Origin: Azotobacter paspali
GTDB lineage: Bacteria > Pseudomonadota > Gammaproteobacteria > Pseudomonadales > Pseudomonadaceae
Reading direction: 5' to 3' (one strand)
Assembly: GCF_042434745.1 (NCBI RefSeq)
Contig: NZ_JBHLSS010000109.1
DNA: 15,435 bases
Shown piece after piece: positions 1 through 14,233 of the stretch (positions are counted from its first letter, which is position 1; every line of letters starts with the position of its first letter). Both the position numbers and the translations under genes were made by a program. Under the pieces are notes generated by a model that saw only the letters and a list, made by a program, of their open reading frames with translations, ran no database searches and was not told the DNA's origin.

Positions 1-91
1 CAGCCGTCAAAGTGGTCTTGCCATGGTCCACGTGACCGATGGTGCCAACGTTGACGTGCGGTTTGTTACGTTCGAATTTTTCCTTAGCCAC
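1..91 (-). CDS. tufA: Elongation factor Tu, N-terminal 30 residues (partial, cut by window edge)
   Basis: EF-Tu is the GTPase that carries aminoacyl-tRNA to the ribosomal A site in the cytoplasm. Only the first 30 residues are in the window, beginning MAKEKFERNKPHVNVGTIGH and running through the P-loop GHVDHGKT (residues 19-26), which is diagnostic of EF-Tu. The start is GTG (bases 91-89), preceded by AGAGG with a 9-base spacer. The gene begins 30 bases after the fusA stop, with no terminator between them, so it is the last visible gene of the rpsL-rpsG-fusA-tuf operon. I call it tufA by that position; a second tuf gene ends the other side of the window. The frame is intact up to the edge. 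Confidence 0.96.
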   Translation of the reverse strand, partial: MAKEKFERNKPHVNVGTIGHVDHGKTTLTA

Positions 92-121
92 GACAGTAAA
101 CCTCTTACTTAAAGGGCTGAA

Positions 122-2224
122 TCAACCTTGTTTTTTGACGACAGCTTCGGCAATGTTGGCCGGAGCTTCGGCGTACTTCGAGAATTCCATGGAGTAGCTG
201 GCGCGTCCCTGGGACATCGAACGCACATCAGTAGCGTAACCAAACATCTCGCCCAGCGGGACTTCGGCACGGATGACCTTGCCAGAAACGCTATCCTCCA
301 TCCCCTGGATCAGACCACGCCGACGGTTCAGGTCACCCATCACGTCACCCATGTACTCCTCCGGAGTCACCACTTCGACCTTCATGATTGGCTCCAGCAG
401 CACGGCACCACCTTTCTGTGCCAACTGCTTGGTCGCCATGGAAGCCGCGATCTTGAACGCCATCTCGTTGGAGTCGACATCATGGTAGGAACCATCGAAC
501 ACGGTCGCCTTCAGACTGATGAGCGGATAGCCGGCGACTACGCCATTTTGCATCTGCTCCTCGACGCCTTTCTGGATCGCCGGGATGTATTCCTTCGGCA
601 CCACGCCACCAACCACCTCACTGACGAACACCAGCCCCTCGACGCCCTCCTCGGCCGGCTCGAAGCGAATCCAGCAGTGGCCGAACTGGCCGCGACCGCC
701 GGACTGGCGCACGAACTTGCCTTCGATCTCGCACTTGTTGCGGATCGCTTCGCGGTAGGCCACCTGCGGCTTGCCGATGTTGGCCTCGACACCAAACTCA
801 CGCTTCATGCGGTCGACGATGATGTCGAGGTGCAGCTCACCCATGCCGCCGATAATGGTCTGACCGGACTCTTCGTCGGTCTTGACACGGAAAGACGGGT
901 CTTCCTGGGCCAGCTTGCCGAGGGCGATACCCATCTTTTCCTGGTCGGCCTTGGTCTTCGGCTCGACGGCAACGTGAATCACCGGCTCGGGGAAATCCAT
1001 ACGCTCCAGGATGATTGGCTTCTCGACGGAGCACAGGGTGTCCCCCGTGATGACATCCTTCATGCCAATCAGGGCGGCGATATCGCCAGCGCGCACTTCC
1101 TTGATTTCTTCGCGGGTATTGGCGTGCATCTGCACCATCCGACCCACGCGCTCCTTCTTGCCCTTCACCGAGTTCAGAACGGAGTCGCCCGAACTCAGCA
1201 CGCCGGAATAGACACGCGCGAAAGTCAGGGTACCGACGAAGGGATCGGTCGCGATCTTGAACGCCAGGGCCGCGAACGGCTCGTCGTCGCTAGCATGACG
1301 TTCGTCCTCGATCTCCTCGTGGTCCGGGTTGACGCCCTTGATCGCAGGAACTTCGTCCGGAGCCGGCAGGAAATCGATCACTGCATCGAGAACCAACGGC
1401 ACACCTTTGTTCTTGAACGAAGAACCGCAGACCGCCGGAACGATCTCGCAGGCCAGGGTACGCAGGCGCAGGCCAAGCTTGATTTCCTCGACGGAAAGCT
1501 CGCCACCCTCCAGGTATTTGTTCATCAGCTCTTCATTGGCCTCGGCGGCAGCCTCGACCATGTTCGAGCGATACTCGTCGGCCAGATCTTGCAGTTCCGC
1601 AGGAATCTCTTCCTCGCGGTAACTCGTGCCCTGGTCGTCCTCGTTCCAGTAGATCGCCTTCATCTTCAGCAGGTCGATCTGGCCCTGGAAGTTCTCCTCG
1701 GCACCGATCGCCAACTGGACCGGAACCGGGGTATGTCCCAGGCGCTTCTTGATCTGCTCGACGACGCGCAGGAAGTTGGCGCCGGCACGGTCCATCTTGT
1801 TCACATAGACAATGCGCGGGACACCGTATTTGTTGGCCTGACGCCATACGGTTTCGGACTGCGGCTCGACGCCGGAAGTACCGCAGAACACCACCACGGC
1901 ACCATCCAGCACGCGCAGCGAACGCTCCACCTCGATAGTGAAGTCCACGTGACCGGGGGTATCGATGATATTCACACGATACTTGTCGTATTGCTTGGTC
2001 GAGCCCTGCCAGAAGGCGGTGGTGGCAGCGGAGGTAATGGTGATGCCACGCTCCTGCTCCTGCACCATCCAGTCCATGGTGGCGGCGCCATCATGCACCT
2101 CACCCATCTTGTGGTTGACGCCTGTGTAGAACAGGATCCGCTCCGTAGTCGTCGTCTTGCCTGCATCCACGTGGGCACAGATACCGATGTTACGGTAGCG
2201 ATTGATAGGGGTTGTACGGGCCAC
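122..2224 (-). CDS. fusA: Elongation factor G (EF-G)
   Basis: EF-G is the translational GTPase that drives tRNA-mRNA translocation and, with RRF, ribosome recycling. The 700-residue product is close to the usual 700-706 of gammaproteobacterial EF-G. The GTPase motifs are visible: AHVDAGKT (residues 17-24), RGITI (59-63), DTPGH (88-92) and NKMD (142-145). The downstream domains follow in order, including the conserved GGMGELHLD stretch (domain III), GRGQFGHCW in domain IV, and FDGSYHDVDSNEMAFK. The start is GTG (2224-2222), supported by GAGGA seven bases upstream and by the family N-terminus MARTTPINRYRNIGI. It lies 30 bases after rpsG and 30 bases before tuf in the str operon. Fusidic-acid target family; nothing looks truncated. 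Many Pseudomonas carry a second, unlinked EF-G (FusA2); this str-linked copy is the FusA1 type by position. Confidence 0.98.
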   Translation of the reverse strand: MARTTPINRYRNIGICAHVDAGKTTTTERILFYTGVNHKMGEVHDGAATMDWMVQEQERGITITSAATTAFWQGSTKQYDKYRVNIIDTPGHVDFTIEVERSLRVLDGAVVVFCGTSGVEPQSETVWRQANKYGVPRIVYVNKMDRAGANFLRVVEQIKKRLGHTPVPVQLAIGAEENFQGQIDLLKMKAIYWNEDDQGTSYREEEIPAELQDLADEYRSNMVEAAAEANEELMNKYLEGGELSVEEIKLGLRLRTLACEIVPAVCGSSFKNKGVPLVLDAVIDFLPAPDEVPAIKGVNPDHEEIEDERHASDDEPFAALAFKIATDPFVGTLTFARVYSGVLSSGDSVLNSVKGKKERVGRMVQMHANTREEIKEVRAGDIAALIGMKDVITGDTLCSVEKPIILERMDFPEPVIHVAVEPKTKADQEKMGIALGKLAQEDPSFRVKTDEESGQTIIGGMGELHLDIIVDRMKREFGVEANIGKPQVAYREAIRNKCEIEGKFVRQSGGRGQFGHCWIRFEPAEEGVEGLVFVSEVVGGVVPKEYIPAIQKGVEEQMQNGVVAGYPLISLKATVFDGSYHDVDSNEMAFKIAASMATKQLAQKGGAVLLEPIMKVEVVTPEEYMGDVMGDLNRRRGLIQGMEDSVSGKVIRAEVPLGEMFGYATDVRSMSQGRASYSMEFSKYAEAPANIAEAVVKKQG

Positions 2225-2254
2225 AATTAGGTCCTCGTAGATTGAGGCTGAATA

Positions 2255-2725
2255 TCAGAAACGATAGTGCGAGAACGCCTTGTTCGCCTCGGCCATGCGA
2301 TGCACGTCTTCACGCTTCTTCACAGCAGCGCCCTTGCCTTCGGAGGCATCGAGCAATTCGCCAGCAAGACGCAGGGCCATGGACTTTTCACCGCGCTTGC
2401 GTGCGGAATCCACCAGCCAACGCATGGCCAGCGCATTGCGACGGGACGGACGAACCTCGACCGGAACCTGATAAGTAGCACCGCCTACACGGCGGGACTT
2501 CACTTCGACCAGCGGAGCGATGGCATCGAGTGCTTTTTCGAAGATTTCCAGGGGGTCGCTGTTCTTGCGCGACTTGACGGTATCCAGCGCGCCGTAAACG
2601 ATGCGCTCGGCAACCGCCTTCTTACCGCTTTCCATCACATGGTTCATGAACTTGGCCAGAATTTGGCTTCCGTACTTCGGATCGTCCAGAATCTCGCGCT
2701 TGGCTGCTACACGACGTCTTGGCAT
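2255..2725 (-). CDS. rpsG: 30S ribosomal protein S7
   Basis: S7 nucleates assembly of the 30S head by binding the 3' domain of 16S rRNA and contacts the E-site tRNA. The product is 156 residues, the common bacterial length and shorter than the extended 179-residue E. coli K-12 form. It begins MPRRRVAAKREILDDPKYGS and contains the typical VGGATYQVPVEVRPSRR segment of the rRNA-binding region. The ATG at 2725-2723 has GAGGG seven bases upstream. It lies between rpsL (99-base gap) and fusA (30-base gap). In E. coli S7 represses its own operon by binding a gap of similar size between rpsL and rpsG, so feedback of that kind is plausible here, but it is inferred from synteny and gap length only. Confidence 0.98.
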   Translation of the reverse strand: MPRRRVAAKREILDDPKYGSQILAKFMNHVMESGKKAVAERIVYGALDTVKSRKNSDPLEIFEKALDAIAPLVEVKSRRVGGATYQVPVEVRPSRRNALAMRWLVDSARKRGEKSMALRLAGELLDASEGKGAAVKKREDVHRMAEANKAFSHYRF

Positions 2726-2824
2726 TGATAAGCCCTCAAAACGGTCTTCAGGTTAGCTCGGAACGGTAGCCACTCGACCACGCCCGACCTTACTCTTATC
2801 GACTCGACAAATGAAAAGTTCGAA
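2726..2824 (-). promoter_or_regulatory. rpsL-rpsG intergenic region, candidate S7 operator
   Basis: This 99-base gap matches in position and size the rpsL-rpsG spacer of E. coli, to which S7 binds to repress rpsG translation and couple it to rpsL. I see no long perfect hairpin and no terminator, only the GAGGG Shine-Dalgarno for rpsG near 2733-2737 and a repeated GTCGAGT heptamer on the coding strand. The regulatory role is inferred from family knowledge and synteny, not from a recognised motif. Confidence 0.4.
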
Positions 2825-3196
2825 TTACTTGGGACGCTTGGCACCGTACTTGGAACGGCCCTGCTTGCGGTCTTTCACGCCGGAGGTATCCAGCGAGCCG
2901 CGCACAGTGTGATAGCGCACACCCGGAAGGTCCTTGACGCGGCCACCGCGGATCAGCACAACGCTGTGCTCTTGTAGGTTGTGGCCTTCACCGCCGATAT
3001 AGGAAGTGACTTCGTAGCCATTGGTCAGACGAACACGGCACACCTTACGCAGCGCGGAGTTCGGTTTCTTCGGCGTGGTGGTGTACACGCGGGTGCACAC
3101 GCCACGGCGCTGGGGGCAGTTCTGCAGCGCAGGCACGTCGCTTTTCTCGACGAGGCGCTTGCGCGGCTGGCGCACCAGCTGGTTGATAGTTGCCAT
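2825..3196 (-). CDS. rpsL: 30S ribosomal protein S12
   Basis: S12 sits at the decoding centre at the 30S/50S interface, controls accuracy and is the streptomycin target. The 123-residue protein begins MATINQLVRQPRKRLVEKSD. The loops tied to streptomycin resistance carry wild-type residues: the TPKKPNSALRK segment gives lysines at 43 and 44 counting Met (42 and 43 in mature numbering), and RVKDLPGVRYH gives lysine 88 (mature 87) next to Asp 89, the residue that is beta-methylthiolated in many bacteria. The expected phenotype is therefore streptomycin-sensitive at this locus. The ATG at 3196-3194 has GGAG seven bases upstream. It is the first gene of the str operon, behind its own predicted promoter and a 137-base gap after rpoC. 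Confidence 0.98.
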   Translation of the reverse strand: MATINQLVRQPRKRLVEKSDVPALQNCPQRRGVCTRVYTTTPKKPNSALRKVCRVRLTNGYEVTSYIGGEGHNLQEHSVVLIRGGRVKDLPGVRYHTVRGSLDTSGVKDRKQGRSKYGAKRPK

Positions 3197-3234
3197 CTAC
3201 TAGCTCCACTGTTGTCTTTCGACATAAACAAAAT

Positions 3235-3255
3235 GGCAGAGCGGTCCGCCCTGCC
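3235..3255 (-). terminator. Terminator-like hairpin in the rpsL leader
   Basis: On the minus strand GGCAGGGCGG and CCGCTCTGCC face each other across one base, giving about nine pairs with one G-U wobble and a three-base loop. The stem is followed at once by ATTTTGTTTAT. This has the form of an intrinsic terminator. It lies downstream of the predicted rpsL promoter and 38 bases before the rpsL ATG, so it would sit in the 5' leader rather than only close the rpoBC transcript. It could stop read-through from rpoC, act as an attenuator for the str operon, or both. Confidence 0.6.
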
Positions 3256-3271
3256 AAATTTAGGGTCCGTA

Positions 3272-3300
3272 AGTCTAAAGAGACTCCGAAACCCAGTCAA
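3272..3300 (-). promoter_or_regulatory. Predicted sigma-70 promoter for the str operon (rpsL)
   Basis: Reading the minus strand, a -35 box TTGACT (3300-3295, five of six consensus matches) is followed after exactly 17 bases by a -10 box TAGACT (3277-3272, four of six). The start point would be near 3265, about 70 bases upstream of the rpsL ATG. It is placed just after rpoC, where an independent str promoter would be expected. The call rests on sequence alone. Confidence 0.6.
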
Positions 3301-3305
3301 GGCAA

Positions 3306-3326
3306 GGCCCGGCGGGACGCCGGGCC
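3306..3326 (-). terminator. GC-rich hairpin just after the rpoC stop
   Basis: A perfect nine-base-pair stem (GGCCCGGCG / CGCCGGGCC) with a three-base loop begins seven bases after the rpoC stop codon. The bases after it on the coding strand are TTGCCTTGACT, which is not a real U tract, so it is a poor intrinsic terminator. It may protect the rpoC 3' end or pause polymerase. The -35 box of the predicted rpsL promoter begins five bases downstream of the stem. Confidence 0.45.
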
Positions 3327-3333
3327 ATATCCG

Positions 3334-7533
<4,200 letters not shown>

Positions 7534-7540
7534 AGCCTTT

Positions 7541-7546
7541 CCTCCT
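7541..7546 (-). promoter_or_regulatory. Strong Shine-Dalgarno that fixes the TTG start of rpoC
   Basis: The coding strand reads AGGAGG, a full match to the anti-Shine-Dalgarno core, with seven bases before the TTG. A GTG a few bases upstream (7549-7547) is out of frame, so TTG is the only reasonable start. The strong site probably offsets the weak initiation codon. Confidence 0.8.
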
Positions 7547-7557
7547 CACGAACCGGC

Positions 7558-7594
7558 GGTGTCCGGCCCGCGCCGGGCACCGCGCGAGCGGTGC
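7558..7594 (-). promoter_or_regulatory. Overlapping hairpins in the rpoB-rpoC gap
   Basis: Two stems compete for the same bases. One pairs 7577-7583 with 7588-7594, a perfect seven-base-pair stem with a four-base loop. The other pairs 7558-7566 with 7573-7581, nine positions with one imperfect pair and a six-base loop. They share 7577-7581, so both cannot form at once. Neither is followed by a U tract, so termination is unlikely. The structure ends just before the rpoC Shine-Dalgarno and might influence rpoC translation or mRNA processing. Confidence 0.45.
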
Positions 7595-7598
7595 GTGG

Positions 7599-11675
<4,077 letters not shown>

Positions 11676-11813
11676 CAGCGTTCCCCAGCTTGGTCACCTG
11701 CTTGTTTGGCCTCTCCGAAGGGGAGCTGCCAGAAATCGTGCAGGCCGATTGCCTGCGCCACCTCTGAGGTGGTAGGTCATGGGCGGTAGCAGATAGCAAG
11801 CCACCCACAACGG
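11676..11813 (-). promoter_or_regulatory. rpoB leader downstream of the attenuator, with small hairpins
   Basis: Between the attenuator U tract and the rpoB ATG are several short inverted repeats: 11758-11763 with 11767-11772 (six perfect pairs, loop of three), 11741-11745 with 11751-11755 (five pairs), and an imperfect one near 11711-11725. In E. coli the matching region holds an RNase III processing site. These hairpins occupy the same position, but I see no long duplex that would clearly be an RNase III substrate. No open reading frame or convincing promoter is visible in this stretch. Confidence 0.35.
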
Positions 11814-11842
11814 AAAAAGGCCGGTGGCTCCAGCCACCAGCC
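11814..11842 (-). terminator. rplL-rpoB transcriptional attenuator
   Basis: On the coding strand GGCTGGTGGCT and AGCCACCGGCC form an eleven-position stem (one G-U, very short loop) followed directly by TTTTT and CCG. This is a complete intrinsic terminator 47 bases after the rplL stop. In E. coli a partial terminator at this point lets only a fraction of polymerases continue from ribosomal-protein genes into rpoBC, matching the lower need for polymerase subunits. Because rpoB follows with no strong promoter visible, partial read-through is the likely mode here too. Confidence 0.82.
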
Positions 11843-11889
11843 ATCAGCCTTACGCAAGGGCGCGCAGGCTGTAGACGCAAGATCGTCGC

Positions 11890-12258
11890 TTACTTGAGCT
11901 CGACTTTCGCGCCAGCTTCTTCCAGGGCCTTCTTGGCAGCCTCGGCCTCATCCTTGGAGATGCCTTCCTTGACCACGCCGGGAGCGCCGTCGACAACGGC
12001 CTTGGCCTCTTTCAGGCCCAGACCGGTCAGCTCGCGAACGACCTTAATCACGTTCACCTTCTTGTCGCCGGCCTCGGTCAGAACGACGGTGAACTCGGTC
12101 TGCTCTTCGACGACCGGAGCAGCGGCAGCCGGGCCAGCAGCCACGGCAGCGGCAGCAGTCACGCCGAACTTCTCTTCCATCGCCTTGATCAGTTCGACGA
12201 CCTGCATGACGGACATTTCGGATACGGCGTTGATGATATCTTCGTTGGTCAGAGCCAT
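11890..12258 (-). CDS. rplL: 50S ribosomal protein L7/L12
   Basis: L7/L12 is the multi-copy flexible stalk protein that recruits and activates the translational GTPases EF-G, EF-Tu and IF2. The 122-residue acidic protein shows the standard layout: an N-terminal dimerisation and L10-binding part (about 1-33, MALTNEDIINAVSEMSVMQV), an Ala-rich hinge (AAAAVAAGPAAAAPVVEEQ, about 35-53), and the C-terminal factor-binding domain containing KVNVIKVVRELTGLGLKEAK. The ATG is at 12258-12256 with AGGA nine bases upstream, inside a hairpin loop. It follows rplJ by 81 bases and is followed by the attenuator before rpoB. It is made in excess over other ribosomal proteins, so translation should be strong. 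Confidence 0.98.
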   Translation of the reverse strand: MALTNEDIINAVSEMSVMQVVELIKAMEEKFGVTAAAAVAAGPAAAAPVVEEQTEFTVVLTEAGDKKVNVIKVVRELTGLGLKEAKAVVDGAPGVVKEGISKDEAEAAKKALEEAGAKVELK

Positions 12259-12260
12259 GA

Positions 12261-12278
12261 CTCTAATTCCTATTAGAG
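12261..12278 (-). promoter_or_regulatory. Hairpin presenting the rplL Shine-Dalgarno in its loop
   Basis: CTCTAAT and ATTAGAG form a perfect seven-base-pair inverted repeat around a four-base loop, which on the coding strand is AGGA. That loop is the only good Shine-Dalgarno for rplL, nine bases before the ATG. The stem ends two bases before the start codon. The sequence pattern is certain; its regulatory meaning is inference. Confidence 0.6.
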
Positions 12279-12339
12279 ATAGACGGCCTTTTCGCGGCCA
12301 TCAAAGTTAAATATGAAATCGAAGGAAGCCGGGCGCCGA

Positions 12340-12840
12340 TCAGGCTGCCGCGCCTTCTTTCTGGTCGCGAATTGCCGCCAAGGTACGAGCCAGCTTGCTG
12401 GTAGCGCCTTGAATCACGCTCATCAGCTGTGCAACGGCTTCGTTGTAGGTCGGCAGAGTAGCCAGTACGTCGATCTGGTTGGCTGCGAGGAACTGCCCCT
12501 CGAATGCAGCAGCCTTGATCTCGAACTTGTCCTGACCCTTGGCGAACTCCTTGAAGATCCGGGCAGCGGCGCCCGGGTGTTCGTTGGAGAAAGCGATCAG
12601 GGTCGGGCCTTTGAACGCGTCGTTCAGGATCTCGAACTGAGTGCCTGCGACAGCGCGGCGGGCCAGGGTATTACGTACGACTCGCACGTACACACCAGCC
12701 TCGCGGGCCTCTTTACGGAGTCCGGTCATGGCGCCGACTGTCACGCCACGGGCATCGGCCACGACAGCGGACAGGGCAGCTTTGGCAGCCTCGTTGACTT
12801 CAGCGACGATGGCCTTCTTGTCTTCGAGCTTGATTGCCAC
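12340..12840 (-). CDS. rplJ: 50S ribosomal protein L10
   Basis: L10 anchors the L7/L12 dimers to the 50S stalk base beside L11 and 23S rRNA. The 166-residue protein begins MAIKLEDKKAIVAEVNEAAK and has the expected fold features: an N-terminal rRNA-binding domain containing ARGVTVGAMTGLRKEAREAG and VVRNTLARRAV, and a C-terminal helix for L7/L12 binding (about 135-160). The start is GTG (12840-12838), with AGGAG seven bases upstream, and agrees with the family N-terminus. A 194-base leader precedes it, placed like the L10 autoregulatory leader of E. coli, where the L10-L7/L12 complex represses translation of both genes. rplL follows after 81 bases. Confidence 0.98.
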   Translation of the reverse strand: MAIKLEDKKAIVAEVNEAAKAALSAVVADARGVTVGAMTGLRKEAREAGVYVRVVRNTLARRAVAGTQFEILNDAFKGPTLIAFSNEHPGAAARIFKEFAKGQDKFEIKAAAFEGQFLAANQIDVLATLPTYNEAVAQLMSVIQGATSKLARTLAAIRDQKEGAAA

Positions 12841-12866
12841 GGGTTCACTCCTGGATGTTACCGTTT

Positions 12867-12885
12867 CGCCCGGCAGAGCCGGGCG
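12867..12885 (-). promoter_or_regulatory. GC-rich hairpin shortly before rplJ
   Basis: A perfect eight-base-pair stem (CGCCCGGC / GCCGGGCG) with a three-base loop ends about 26 bases before the rplJ GTG. The bases after it on the coding strand are AAACGGTAAC, so it is not a terminator. It lies between the L10-type leader element and the rplJ Shine-Dalgarno and may take part in folding that controls rplJ translation. Confidence 0.5.
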
Positions 12886-12894
12886 GCGCTTTGG

Positions 12895-12985
12895 TGTCTG
12901 ATTCGGTACGAATCGGGAGCACCATCTGCGTAGGCTGAAGGTTTAAGGCTTGCACCACCTACGGTCTTGGACAGCCCCCGCCAGG
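12895..12985 (-). promoter_or_regulatory. Candidate L10 autoregulatory leader (L10-L7/L12 binding RNA)
   Basis: The rplA-rplJ gap is where gammaproteobacteria carry the L10 leader, a kinked stem bound by the L10-L7/L12 complex. Here CGTAGG (12963-12958) can pair with CCTACG (12934-12929) around a 23-base loop, and next to it GATTCG (12914-12909) and CGAATC (12905-12900) form a perfect six-pair hairpin with a three-base loop. Position and structured character fit the family. I did not align it to the family model, so the exact boundaries are approximate. Confidence 0.55.
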
Positions 12986-13034
12986 CAGGGACCCCAATAT
13001 TCGGCGTGACGGACCGATCCGCCACGCTCAATGC

Positions 13035-13730
13035 TTAGGCCTCCAAGGAGGCCTGATCGATGACCAGCCCCGGCCCCATGGTCGAACTGAGAGTCACGCG
13101 CTTGACATAGATACCCTTGGAGGTGGACGGTTTCAGGCGCTTCAGATCGCTCAGCAGTGCTTCAACGTTCTGCTTCAGCTTGATCGGTTCGAAATCGATC
13201 TTGCCCACCGAAGCGTGGATGATGCCGTTCTTGTCGGTACGGAAACGCACCTGACCAGCCTTCGCGTTCTTCACGGCAGACGCCACGTCGGGGGTCACGG
13301 TGCCTACTTTCGGGTTGGGCATCAGGCCACGCGGACCGAGAATCTGGCCCAATTGACCGACAACACGCATCGCGTCCGGAGAGGCGATGACCACGTCATA
13401 GTTCAGATCGCCACCCTTCATCTCGGCAGCCAGCTCATCCATGCCCACCCTGTCGGCGCCGGCAGCCAGAGCTGCCTCGGCGGCAGGGCCCTGGGTAAAC
13501 ACGGCGACGCGAACGTCCTTGCCGGTGCCATTCGGCAATACGGTGGCACCACGCACGACCTGGTCGGACTTACGCGGGTCCACGCCCAGGTTGATGGCGA
13601 TATCGACAGATTCTTTGAACTTGATGGTGGAGAGCTCCGCCAGCAGGGCCGCGGCTTCCTCGAAGCCATACTGCTTCCCGGCTTCCACTTTTGCAGCGAT
13701 CGCCTTCTGGCGCTTGGTCAGCTTAGCCAT
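13035..13730 (-). CDS. rplA: 50S ribosomal protein L1
   Basis: L1 forms the mobile L1 stalk of the 50S subunit, which moves deacylated tRNA out of the E site; free L1 also represses its own operon by binding the rplK leader. The 231-residue protein has the usual bacterial length. It begins MAKLTKRQKAIAAKVEAGKQ and contains the family blocks GRGATVLPNGTG-like VVRGATVLPNGTGKDVRVAV, GQLGQILGPRGLMPNPKVGT and a C-terminal VTLSSTMGPGLVID. The ATG at 13730-13728 follows the rplK stop with no base between, and its Shine-Dalgarno (GGAGGG, 13743-13738) lies inside the last codons of rplK, so translation is probably coupled. It is followed by the rplJ leader. Confidence 0.98.
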   Translation of the reverse strand: MAKLTKRQKAIAAKVEAGKQYGFEEAAALLAELSTIKFKESVDIAINLGVDPRKSDQVVRGATVLPNGTGKDVRVAVFTQGPAAEAALAAGADRVGMDELAAEMKGGDLNYDVVIASPDAMRVVGQLGQILGPRGLMPNPKVGTVTPDVASAVKNAKAGQVRFRTDKNGIIHASVGKIDFEPIKLKQNVEALLSDLKRLKPSTSKGIYVKRVTLSSTMGPGLVIDQASLEA

Positions 13731-14162
13731 TTAAACACCCTCCACATTCAGGCCCATGCTGCGTGCAGAGCCAGCGATGGTGCGTACAGCGGCTTCCAGG
13801 TCAGCGGCGGTCAGATCGGCCTGCTTGGCCTTGGCGATCTCCTCCAACTGGGCACGGTTCACGGTGCCGACCTTCTGGGTGTTCGGGCGGGAAGAGCCAC
13901 TGGAGATGCCAGCCGCTTTCTTCAGTAGAACAGACGCCGGGGTGCTCTTGGTTTCGAAGGTAAAACTGCGGTCACTATAGACGGTGATGATCACCGGAGT
14001 CGGCAGGCCCGGCTCCATGCCTTGGGTCCTAGCGTTGAACGCCTTGCAGAACTCCATGATGTTGACCCCGTGCTGGCCCAGGGCAGGACCGACCGGCGGC
14101 GACGGGTTGGCCTGAGCGGCCTTCACCTGCAGCTTGATATAAGCTTGAATCTTCTTAGCCAT
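13731..14162 (-). CDS. rplK: 50S ribosomal protein L11
   Basis: L11 binds the GTPase-associated region of 23S rRNA at the base of the stalk and is needed for RelA activation and thiostrepton action. The 143-residue protein begins MAKKIQAYIKLQVKAAQANP. The Pro-rich N-terminal segment PSPPVGPALGQHGVNIMEFC (about 21-40), the FETKSTPAS stretch and the C-terminal rRNA-binding end (GSARSMGLNVEG) are typical. The ATG at 14162-14160 has GGAG six bases upstream. Its TAA is immediately followed by the rplA ATG. It is the first gene after the nusG terminator, so it should have its own promoter, but I could not find a convincing one in the 70 bases between terminator and start. Confidence 0.98.
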   Translation of the reverse strand: MAKKIQAYIKLQVKAAQANPSPPVGPALGQHGVNIMEFCKAFNARTQGMEPGLPTPVIITVYSDRSFTFETKSTPASVLLKKAAGISSGSSRPNTQKVGTVNRAQLEEIAKAKQADLTAADLEAAVRTIAGSARSMGLNVEGV

Positions 14163-14233
14163 GTAAAACTCCAGTTACGGGTTCAAACGCCCGAGGGCTC
14201 CCCTATTGCTTTCGCGATTGCCCTAGCGACGAC
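14163..14233 (-). promoter_or_regulatory. rplK leader, expected site of L1 autoregulation
   Basis: In E. coli L1 binds the leader just before rplK to repress L11 and L1 synthesis. This short leader contains GTTTGAACCCGTAAC, which resembles parts of the 23S rRNA L1-binding region (ACCCGUAA), and a small inverted repeat CGGG/CCCG around it. I cannot draw a secure L1-type structure, and no good -35/-10 pair is visible. The regulatory assignment rests mainly on position. Confidence 0.35.

Noticed and set aside
128..2230. A 700-codon open frame on the plus strand opposite fusA, and similar long ones at 4459-6555, 3190-4296 and 10320-11519
   Set aside because: They mirror highly conserved genes on the other strand. 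Long antisense frames are expected where codons that would read as stops on the opposite strand (TTA, CTA, TCA) are rare. The translations show no recognisable domain, are rich in His, Asp, Leu and Arg as antisense artefacts are, and I saw no promoter or ribosome-binding site specific to them.
3306..3326. Strong intrinsic terminator directly after rpoC
   Set aside because: The stem is excellent but no real U tract follows on the coding strand, so I kept it only as a hairpin with low confidence as a terminator.
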